A stretch of 64,000 bases of DNA from the NCBI GenBank assembly GCA_013339895.1, contig JABACO010000022.1, forward strand, positions 4,366,610-4,430,609. Reading direction: 5' to 3'. Positions 56,766 to 64,000 of this stretch are shown piece after piece. The translations under genes and the position numbers were made by a program. The notes beneath the pieces are model-generated. The model did not search any database, was not told the origin of the DNA, and worked only from the letters and a program-made list of their open reading frames with translations. Position 1 is the stretch's first letter. The number at the start of each line of letters is the position of its first letter. The stretch is from Ephydatia muelleri. Taxonomy: Eukaryota > Porifera > Demospongiae > Spongillida > Spongillidae.

Positions 56766-57014
56766 ATATGGGATCATTTCTGCAAAAAGGGACCTAATGC
56801 ATGTCTTTCCAAATTTTCTATTTATTTTATATTGTAGAAGTCTGAAATGTCCTCTACACATTGCTTCATATGCACTGAGAATCCAAGTATCTGTCATGCA
56901 GTTGTAAGGCTATGAATTTTTAATTTGCCATACATTTCAACACATTTCTATTGGACAGACTAGAACATTTATAATGCGACTAGGTCACTTTTGCTGAAAC
57001 AATTCCATATGTCT
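56766..57014. mobile_element. MITE, copy 2
   Basis: Starts TGGGATCATTTCTGCAAAAA and ends with the approximate inverted sequence (...GAAACAATTCCA). Same family as 592-802, opposite orientation. It appears to have a TA on both sides (CAATA|TGGG and TTCCA|TATG), so a TA target duplication is plausible. It lies just upstream of the kinase pseudogene. Confidence 0.75.
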
Positions 57015-57392
57015 AACCTTCAGTGAGGTCAATAACATTTGTATGCAGTCATTGCCTTTTACTGCCCTCTTGATGGTCACACTCTGTAAATGCATGACAC
57101 GTTATGCCATGTTGTTACAGCATGCATGGCATGATTTACCCTTATGAGTGCTTCTTTTTGGTAAGATACGTGTTCTTTGCTTGCATCACATACAACCATG
57201 AGTGTATACATTACATCACATCATTAATTATCACTTTATTTTGTACAATGATTTGATATAAAGCCTTAGATACACTGCTGTACCTTGTCGAGGTGAATGT
57301 GATGACTGTTGTTTAAGTATTTTTCTTTCTATAAATTTGCATGTATGTTTAATGATGTATATATGTAAATACATGTACACAAATATACTCAC
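57015..57392. other. Probable intron, nothing recognised
   Basis: AT-rich, between the kinase pseudogene region and the next minus-strand exon, whose donor is at 57392. Confidence 0.5.
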
Positions 57393-57777
57393 AGGAAGAT
57401 AGACTCCCATAGTAATCCTCCTACTACCTCCAAGTTCATCAAGGTAGCCACCATTCTGCAGTGGGCAGTTAGCCCCTGCCCATGCTAATAATGAGGGTGC
57501 CAGCATCTGCCTGTGCAGCATCATCAAAGGAACAAGTAGCCTTCCGCAGCGTGTCTTCATAGGTGTCAGTGGTTCTGAATCCCGATACCCGAAGACAGTC
57601 ACCTATGCGTTTGTAGGTTTTATTGCGAGTCCTCTCCATTCTGCAGTCTTTCATCTTGCCAAGCCAGAATAATGTAGGGGGTAAATAAAATTTGTGAATG
57701 CTGTATGAATCCTCCTTCATGCTAATGCTTAAAGATGTCCAGTCCATGCTACCCCCTCTGGGTCCCTGTCCTGTCAT
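57393..57777 (-). pseudogene. Unrecognised exon upstream of the kinase pseudogene
   Basis: Minus-strand, two overlapping frames: MKDCRMERTRNKTYKRIGDC, then RVSGFRTTDTYEDTLRKA and GTLIISMGRG, then in the other frame NCPLQNGGYLDELGGSRRIT and MGVYLP, ending at a donor (CCT|GTGAGT). One frame change near 57480. The T-Y-E-D-T-L-R-K-A ... G-x-x-L pattern resembles ubiquitin-like or similar small folds, but I do not recognise the family. Same strand and spacing suggest it may be the 5' part of the kinase gene. Confidence 0.45.
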
Positions 57778-57812
57778 GCATCTATACTAGTTGACAGTTT
57801 GGTCAATACAAA

Positions 57813-58197
57813 TTTGGGGAGAAGGGTTGTCTGAGGGAATAATTGCTAATAGGTAGGCAGGCTGACCTCCTAAATTTAGACAATGGGTCCATTCAATGCC
57901 CAATGCTCTATCTAAGCAGAGGGGTCACCTTATGAGATAAACATTGTTTACTCCCTAAACATATCGCTTTAAAATGTTAAACCAAAGATAATATATACAT
58001 AATCTAATTTGGGGACAAGGGTTGTCTAAGGTAGGCAGGGCTGACCTCCTAACCTTGGACAATGCGTCCATTCAATCAATGCTCATGATCTATCTAAGCA
58101 GAGGGGTATGGGCACCACCATTCACCCTTAGAACATTAAACATTGTTTACTCCCTAAACAAATCACTTAAAAATGTTAAACCAAAGATAAATATATA
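57813..58197. repeat. Diverged tandem duplication, about 195-base period
   Basis: Two units start TTTGGGGASAAGGGTTGTCT (57813 and 58008) and share many later words, such as AACATTGTTTACTCCCTAAA. Substitutions and indels show it is not recent. Confidence 0.85.
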
Positions 58198-58287
58198 TAT
58201 ATGTACTACAAACAGGCTCTCTGTACATCTTTTTTGATCACGATCTGATGAGGTTTGATAGCAAACACACAACACATGCATACATAC

Positions 58288-58290
<3 letters not shown>

Positions 58291-58359
<69 letters not shown>
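58291..58359. repeat. (AC)n microsatellite
   Basis: A long pure AC run. The poly-Val/Cys frame on the minus strand is an artefact of it. Confidence 0.97.
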
Positions 58360-58363
<4 letters not shown>

Positions 58364-58639
58364 TATATACATACAGGGCAGTACATGTAGCTAGATGACC
58401 CTTCGCACTCACCTCACAGCTACACGATGAACAAGCCGCAAATAAGCTAATATCACGGCTATTGTCTTGTGTTGCCTCCAATACCGCACGATTAGTCCTG
58501 TGTGTATACGTACAGATTATTCGTGCGTATATACTAACAAGCATGCGTCATCAGCTTTGCCATACTCTCAATCTCTGGATCGTTTCGGTGCATCATTAAG
58601 GACAAGAATGGATTCGTTAGCGTGACTGGTCAGACATCC

Positions 58640-58915
58640 TATAGTAGTGCGCTGTGCAAATCGTTATAGTGCGCTGTGCAAACCTCTACTATAAGTGCGC
58701 GGTGTGCAAACCTCGATTAGTGCGCGGTGCAAATGCGTGGTGCAAACCGCGATTAGTGCGCGGTGCAAATGCGCGGTGCAAACCTCGATTAGTGCGCGGT
58801 GCAAGTGCAAACCTCGATTATAGTGCGCGGTGCAAGTGCAAACCTCAAAAAGTGAGCTGTGCAAACTGTGCGTGTGCAAGTTTCTCAGGGCGCGACCTAC
58901 TGTACTGGGCCACCG
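58640..58915. repeat. Right subterminal repeat array
   Basis: About 270 bases built from GTGCGCGGTGCAAACCTCGA and variants (GTGCGCTGTGCAAA, GCGCGGTGCAA), ending CTCAGGGCGCGACCTAC ... GGGCCACCG|TA. Reverse complement of the array at 52572-52755. Confidence 0.88.
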
Positions 58916-58917
58916 TA

Positions 58918-59170
58918 AACCCTAGAGCAGAGCCTGAAAAGAAACGAACCGCTGAACGTAAAAGTATCAAGTAGTCGGGCGAACCAGAAACAAAACAGAC
59001 CGCTGAACTTGAAAAGTATCAAGCAGAGCCAGAAAAGAAACGGGTTGGTAAAAGGCAACGGTTTTGGAAGAGTTCTGAACCTGGTTGCTTGGCGAATAGA
59101 GTGCGACACGGTGAGGCTAAATATACACTGGAATGCCATCGAAAGAGTACTACCGATAAAGTCACCCAAA
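58918..59170 (+). pseudogene. Charged-repeat exon, unknown (possibly Helitron-associated)
   Basis: Plus-strand, reading RAEPEKKRTAERKSIK, a stop, then ETKQTAELEKYQAEPEKKR, then EAKYTLECHRKSTTDK and VTQR before a donor (AAAG|GTATGC). Repeats of x-A-E-P-E-K-K-R-x-A-E-R-x-x-Y-Q type occur in proteins linked to Helitrons and other elements in animals. A stop interrupts it and no partner exon is found, so the identity is open. Confidence 0.35.
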
Positions 59171-59213
59171 GGTATGCCTACACGTACATGTACCGGTAGC
59201 TACCTACTGCTAG

Positions 59214-59764
59214 GCCACTCCAATTGAATAAGATTCCTTGTTTCCATTTCAATAGGGCATGCGGGCGGGCGATTCATTATTCATTATCATAATCGTAAAT
59301 TAATAATTAATATTAAACACAAACCACAACCTACACTACTACTACCTGTACCAGGTGATTGCTCTTTTTCTCGTACAGAATATTAATATTTAAATGACTC
59401 AACAACTGGCCCTATGACCAAGCTCAAGTCGACCAAGTCCAGTTTATCCTTGCTGGTGCCCACCTCTGCTTTAACTAAATCTATCCATGACTCTATAGAT
59501 GCGCTTGGAAGACGTGGTTGAATAGAATGTTTGAAAAAGTCACGAAAGGAGTGATCTGTTTCACTGACATATACAATATTCCATGGAAGTATAGTAGTTT
59601 TTCTAGACAAACACATAACAGATATGTTCAAGATAGCCATTTTTTATGTCTATGATTAATATAATTATGTTACATGACACATGATCTAATAATGAATGAA
59701 AGCATGTGGTACCAAATAATGATGCGGGCGGGAAATGGGAAACAAGGAATCTTATTGTAGTGGC
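59214..59764. mobile_element. CACTA-like miniature element with small ORF
   Basis: Element 59216-59762 (547 bases) with 2-bp duplication GC on both sides. Right end read inward CACTACAATAAGATTCCTTG. Left end CACTCCAATTGAATAAGATT, continuing CCTTGTTTCC; both are followed by GC-rich words (GCGGGCGGG). The CACTA/CACTC start and 2-bp duplication fit the CACTA group. It encloses a minus-strand frame of 85 codons. Confidence 0.75.
59383..59640 (-). CDS. Hypothetical protein, 85 aa, inside the CACTA-like element
   Basis: Starts MAILNISVMCLSRKTTILPW and ends LVDLSLVIGPVVESFKY. The composition looks like a folded protein, not random sequence, and the frame fills about half the element. I do not recognise it. 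It could be an exon captured by the element, the remnant of a longer element-encoded protein, or chance. Confidence 0.4.
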   Translation of the reverse strand: MAILNISVMCLSRKTTILPWNIVYVSETDHSFRDFFKHSIQPRLPSASIESWIDLVKAEVGTSKDKLDLVDLSLVIGPVVESFKY

Positions 59765-60049
59765 CTTACCAGTGATATTATGCTCTTTCTATGTGATGTG
59801 TGACGATGATCGATGCTGTTCTAAGGTGATCGCATCGCATCTTGTATATGTATCTAGGTAATGTATACCCATTTAAAAATAACCAGGCCCAAGCTGTTGA
59901 TTGATGAAGCCATATGCATGACTTCCTTCTAGTTATGACAGCTGCCAAATGCTCTGTTTACATAATGTCTGGTTATTGCATGACTTCTGTATTTAAAACT
60001 TTACTATTGTTGTGTTTTTAGGGAATAGTAAATGAATACAACTATAACA
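59765..60049. other. No gene seen
   Basis: Short AT-rich gap between the CACTA-like element and a gypsy fossil. Confidence 0.5.
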
Positions 60050-61390
60050 CTCAACTGAACAAACTCGCAAGACAAAAACTGCTTGTACCACAAAAACTGA
60101 ACACGAGGCTAATTCTAATTAACACACTCCCTGTGCATGCGTGTTTGCCTAATGTGGTGCTGGTCACCACAACACCTCCCTGTCCACGTTGAAGTTCCTC
60201 TTCAGGCACAAACCTCTGGCTTCCTAGAAATGGGTCGCCTAGATGACCTCCGAGGATTGTGGGGGCTGTACTCATTCCCCGTGGGTAGACGTGGGTTTTG
60301 AGCCTTCTTAACAGGTGGCGGCACCAGAACTGGCATTTGAGCCACTGCTGGAGTAGGTGCACTATCTGCCAACAGGGTTGTCTCCTGCAAAGACACCACT
60401 GGCTCCATTGTTTGAATTCGGACTGGACCTGGGTCTGTATTTATCTGGTCCACATAGTGAGGACGCAGCTGCTCAATGTGGCATGCCAAGTGCCTCCTCG
60501 TGGAACAACCCGTACGTTGACACTGCGGGTGCCAAACCTTTCATGACTACAGCTGGCACCCATCTGGGATCCTTCTCTCACCTGGGGCCATAATAAAGGG
60601 CATAGCATGGTGAGCCTACATTGTAGATGATGGCCACTTTATCGGGAAGCTCACGTTCACAATCCACACATACTTTTGCTTCTACGCCTATCGCATGCAG
60701 CTATTGCTGCTCATCCTGATTTTATGTAGATTCTCGCCAAAGTTCTCCACAAGCCCTGCACGAGGATCCTTCAGCTAAGCAGTGTTCTCCCTTTAGATGT
60801 TTCCGGTGCCCACACTTCAGACAATCTGAACCTTTCTTTAATTCTAGGACACCTTGTTTTTGTGTTTCTCTTGCCCCCCTGAGGTCTTGTAGTTATGTAT
60901 CCTCTGTTTATCTTTGTTATTTGTTCCCAGCATACCATTTCCCGTGCTCTTTGTTGTTGCATTGATGTCTGTTCCAAGATCAATGCTGTTCTTTCCACCT
61001 GCTGTAGCATCACGTCATTTGTTGTGTGCACTCTAAACAGTTCCTGCTGCCACAAGTCATTACTAATTCCAATCACTAATTGATCACGAAGACATTCGTT
61101 TAACGATATGCCAAATGCACAGTTCCCCACAATTGCTTGGAGGGCGATAACAAACTTTGTAATTGTCTCTTCCTCTTTTCGATGTATTTGACTCATTGTG
61201 CTATGATACGAGTATCTTTCTTAAACTCTCGAGCTAAAGTTTCCTTTAGCTGATTGTAAGATTTAGTTTGGTATTAACCGCCTCTGATCGAAAATGGTCC
61301 ACCAGAACTGTAATTGCCATTGTCCCCCACCTTCAGCAACAGACATTTTCACACTGCCACTGTATAGTCACGTCGAGTAAGTTATGGAGC
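60050..61390 (-). mobile_element. Ty3/gypsy fossil (gag and pol tail only)
   Basis: Minus-strand gag-like frame 60771-61196 (HRKEEETITKFVIALQAI, LNECLRDQLVIGISNDLWQQ). To its left is the tail of a gypsy integrase region (YNVGSPCYALYYGPR; HIEQLRPHYVDQI) ending in a basic RRSSRRPISRKP stretch. The bulk of pol is missing. An old deleted copy with several breaks. Confidence 0.75.
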
Positions 61391-62155
61391 TATACTCTGT
61401 TGCAAGCCTTTGTATGTAGTATTCCCACTCTTTGTTGACGAATCAAACCTCTGAAAGTGAATTTTTGCACAGCGTCTCATATTGGATTTGCCAGAGTCCT
61501 GGTCACTATATGTAAGATAACACAATACCAGTACAAATCTATAGCATGTGCTCACTGGGATACAACAATCCTCTAATGCACATGTCACTCCAATCAATTA
61601 CAGATGTCATCGCTAATAACATGTTAAGAATTCTGTGATACAGCCACATACCTTATGCTTGACTCAAGTTGAAAAGTTGGACAATAAGGTGCAACAAAGC
61701 ATAACTTGCCAAAGTTTCAGTTTCGAGTTTATATTAATGCAATGCAACTTAGGAATGTTAAAAAGACTTCAGACTTTCATATTATACTAAACACACTACT
61801 TACAACATATGAGTGTTGTTGTGGTAATTATGTTACTTAAATTGTTAAATAATTGACAAAAATTGTAAGTTTTTCTTAAAAATCAATCAACTTTGTAAAA
61901 TTCTTCTGATTTTTTCCCATTAGTGTCTACAACTTTACAGGAGGGATTTAATTTTTCATATTTAGTTCAGGAATTATTTATTAAATACACACTTTCAATA
62001 TGATTGGCAGAAAACGAATCAAGTTCAGCATTTGATGATGTGATGCAATTTTTTTGTTATATTTCTAAAGTAGACAGGTGACACAATAGAATTACAGAGG
62101 CTTTTAAAAATTAAGGCCTGGATTCATTACACAAAGTGTATACTTAAATTACATA
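61391..62155. other. No gene seen
   Basis: AT-rich, with no supportable frame. Confidence 0.6.
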
Positions 62156-62640
62156 CCTAATGTAACACGTCTATGAGATTTATATACAGTTTTTATCAAC
62201 TTCTCAATGTCAGAACCTGCTTTGTGACCTTCTAGATAGCCAAGCATGTAGTGTTTAGCTTTCCTAAAGTAGTTCTGTATTGTCTCAGGGTTTATGGAGT
62301 CCATGGCTTCTGGTATTATTTTTCGCAGCTTTGGAAGAGTATAATTTGTATGTGCTCTTGTGTACCTCTTAGCATGTCCCTAACATCTGGTTGAATTCAC
62401 AGTAAAACTTTGGCAATATGATGCATGTGTGTCCACGCTGTTCCAAAAATCTTTGCAGTTTAGTATTTTCATCTTTGAAGTCAGGGTGAGTAGATTATTT
62501 CATGTCGCATCTCTTCCAACTTCATTTTTAGCCTGTACCTCCCAAGTTCTTTAAGAACCTGAATCAAATGCCACCTCTGGTTCAGCCATTTTCACGTGCT
62601 TAGAAGCACGAGAATCCATCGATTGATTCTTTCTCTTCGA
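62156..62640 (-). pseudogene. IS630/pogo-like DDE transposase, second remnant (C-terminal)
   Basis: Minus-strand pieces: HPDFKDENTKLQRFLEQRGH and TCIILPKFYCEFN. Then, one frame over, HAKRYTRAHTNYTLPKLRKI, IPEAMDSINPETIQNYFRKA, KHYMLGYLEGHKAGSD and YKSHRRVT. These correspond to the GHRCEFLPKYH / ELNPIE / YKSHRRP blocks of the transposase at 52924-55829, so both belong to one superfamily. This copy preserves the region after the last catalytic block better. The N-P-I-E block itself is degraded at the frame change. Confidence 0.7.
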
Positions 62641-62909
62641 AGTTTCGGCATTGCAAGCTACAAAGTCACAAGTACTATAAAACCAAACCAGCACACAGAT
62701 AGCGTGCTGCGTGCACAGCCTGTTAATTAATTGTTGCCTTTGTTAACGTTAGGTCGCACTTTGAGGCAGAGAACAAAGCGAACCACTGCATACGCACGAG
62801 ATCGATAATCGCATTCACGACAAATAAGATTATGCAATCAATTGATTTGATTGGACAATCCATAGCAACCGTCACGTATCACCCAAAAAATCAGATTTTT
62901 TATATATTG

Positions 62910-63193
62910 ACAAGTAAATAAAAACATTCTCTACGAGAGAAAGTTGGTGGGATATAGGATTTGAAGGCAATTGGTGGTGTAAAAAGCAAGGAAACAAGGT
63001 CTTATCAGAAGGGAAAATGTAATAGTCCTATATTTAGCACATTTCTAGGGCGTATGTTGTTTGTGTGCTAAATATAGGACTATTACATTTTCCCTTCTGA
63101 TAGGACCTTGTTTCCTTGCTTTTTACACCACCAATTGCCTTCAAATCCTATATCCCACCAACTTTCTCGTAGAGAATGTTTTTATTTACTTGT
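62910..63193. repeat. Near-perfect palindrome, two arms of about 131 bases
   Basis: Left arm 62910-63041 and right arm 63064-63193 are reverse complements apart from one substitution and one 2-base indel, with a spacer of about 22 bases. It is non-coding. It could be a foldback transposon, a MITE, or the source of a long hairpin RNA. A snap-back assembly artefact is also possible. Confidence 0.93.
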
Positions 63194-64000
63194 TTTCTTA
63201 ATTTTTTTTCACACCCAATGTCTAATTATACAAGACATAGGCTGATAGTCGATTGTGTATCAGAGTATAACATCGATTATTTATATAAAAGTGAGTCCTC
63301 CATCCGATTTTGAAGCTAGTGGGGAAATTTTGATCGCTTAAAAGTGTTCCTGTCCCGAGTTATGCGTTGCCAAGAAGGAGGAGGAGGAGAAGAAGACGAC
63401 CCGCCCCTTGTTCCGAGACTGGGTACGAGAACGGGCAGTACACTCTTGTTCTCTACAACCACGCGGTTCTGCGACATGAAACAAAAACGAAACTACTCAT
63501 TTTTGACTTCTAGATCGATTGCTAAAACAAGCTACACAATCCGATCGTCAGGAGTGTTGTTACAGACGGGTCGCGTTTTTTTAATGACATTCATAGTCGG
63601 GGTCAAATCCTATATGGAAATTTCTAACGAAACTTCCGATAGCGGGTTAATAATTAAGTATTGACACATATTTGGTTGCTATGTTAAAAACTTATGTTTG
63701 GCAAGTTATGCCTTGGTGCACCTTACAAACTTCAATCTTGTTTCAACTTATTCAGATCGAACCTTACTTGATCTGAACTGCTCCTTATTAAGTTACATAT
63801 TGTTGATGATGTACCCAAACGCGAGACTCAATGGATGGGTAGGTAATGTAGGTGGCGTGTAGTTTCCTTAAATACCTCATAACTGTGTGCACTAGAAGTA
63901 GCAGCATTGGTTGCTGTTACTGAGGCACTTGACCTTGAACTGGTGGTAGCAGCATTGGTTGCAGTTACTGAGGCAGAAGTTTAATGACATTGCATGTGTT
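63194..64000. other. No gene supported; a short repeated open stretch at the end
   Basis: A 106-codon plus frame (63344-63664) is open but unrecognised. At 63898-63926 and 63949-63976 a 28-base word (TAGCAGCATTGGTTGC then NGTTACTGAGGCA) occurs twice in the same open plus frame, reading VAALVAVTEA twice before a stop. This could be the edge of a repetitive protein. Too little to call. Confidence 0.4.

Larger units (their letters stand above)
52570..58917 (-). mobile_element. Large TA-flanked transposon with repeat-array ends
   Basis: Left end TA|CGGTGGCCCAGTAGGTCGCG (52570). The right end, read from the other strand, is TA|CGGTGGCCCAGTACAGTAGG then TCGCGCCCTGAGA (58917). Both ends face outward. 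Next to each end, inside, is an array of short GC-rich words (GTGCGCGGTGCAAACC, GATTAGTGCGCGGTGCAA). The interior holds an IS630/pogo-like DDE transposase (52924-55829) and a kinase-like pseudogene. Matching ends, TA flanks and an enclosed transposase argue for one 6.3-kb element. The alternative is two separate miniature copies of one family that chance to lie in opposite orientation. Confidence 0.6.

Noticed and set aside
58147-58544. Cys/Val-rich minus-strand frames at the (AC)n run
   Set aside because: Pure microsatellite translation.
58640-58915. Regular short repeats that could suggest a CRISPR array
   Set aside because: The genome is eukaryotic, repeat units are contiguous variants with no unique spacers of equal length, and an inverted copy lies at the other end of a transposon-like segment.
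1-64000. tRNA, rRNA or bacterial operon features
   Set aside because: No cloverleaf, rRNA segment, ribosome binding site or operon layout was seen; genes are spliced and sparse.

Overview
The window is eukaryotic and metazoan. It looks like a marine invertebrate of the sponge kind: compact host exons with GT-AG introns, a tight divergent gene pair, and a large mixed load of animal transposons. This assignment is an inference; no rRNA or mitochondrial marker is present. Two host genes are clear at the left end. They are a cathepsin-type cysteine protease (first exon only, minus strand, 1209-1370) and the small GTPase ARFRP1 (plus strand, six exons, 1455-21236). They start head to head with only 84 bases between their start codons. 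Intron 4 of ARFRP1 (4783-20392) has been swollen to about 15.6 kb by inserted elements. The last ARFRP1 exon was not found.

Most of the rest is layered mobile DNA. (1) A LINE family with a C-terminal CCHC and restriction-like endonuclease region occurs at least seven times, always on the minus strand. Six of the copy ends lie in (TAA)n tracts, as for Dong/R4-type elements. (2) A whole-looking Ty3/gypsy element (14495-19116, identical-looking 313-bp LTRs, 5-bp target duplication GGGAG) sits inside one LINE copy. Older gypsy fossils lie at 5.6, 29.6 and 60 kb. (3) An IS1016/Merlin transposase remnant is at 37.4 kb, a Ginger1 integrase-plus-OTU transposon with introns at 34.3-37.2 kb, and pogo/Tigger and piggyBac-like remnants at 13.3 and 19.4 kb. 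(4) A nested stack fills 38291-52191. An old gypsy element with very short LTRs (target duplication TACC) carries in its gag a 5.6-kb CACTA-like element (42017-47583). That element holds a spliced SAMD3-like gene, and the gene's intron holds a LINE. The right LTR of the gypsy carries a 3.34-kb hAT transposon with a perfect 8-bp duplication.

(5) The segment 52572-58915 appears to be one large TA-flanked transposon. Its outward-facing ends match and carry arrays of short GC-rich repeats. Inside are an IS630/pogo-like DDE transposase (decayed) and an intron-bearing protein-kinase pseudogene, which could be cargo. (6) The right edge holds a 547-bp CACTA-like miniature element with its own 85-codon frame, a second IS630-like transposase remnant, and a 284-bp near-perfect palindrome.

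The best candidates for something little described are the CACTA-like element with a SAMD3-like gene and clusters of 6-3-6 palindromes at both ends, and the 6.3-kb transposon whose ends are built from short repeat arrays. Frame and splice calls were made by eye. Family names rest on remembered motifs, not on database searches.
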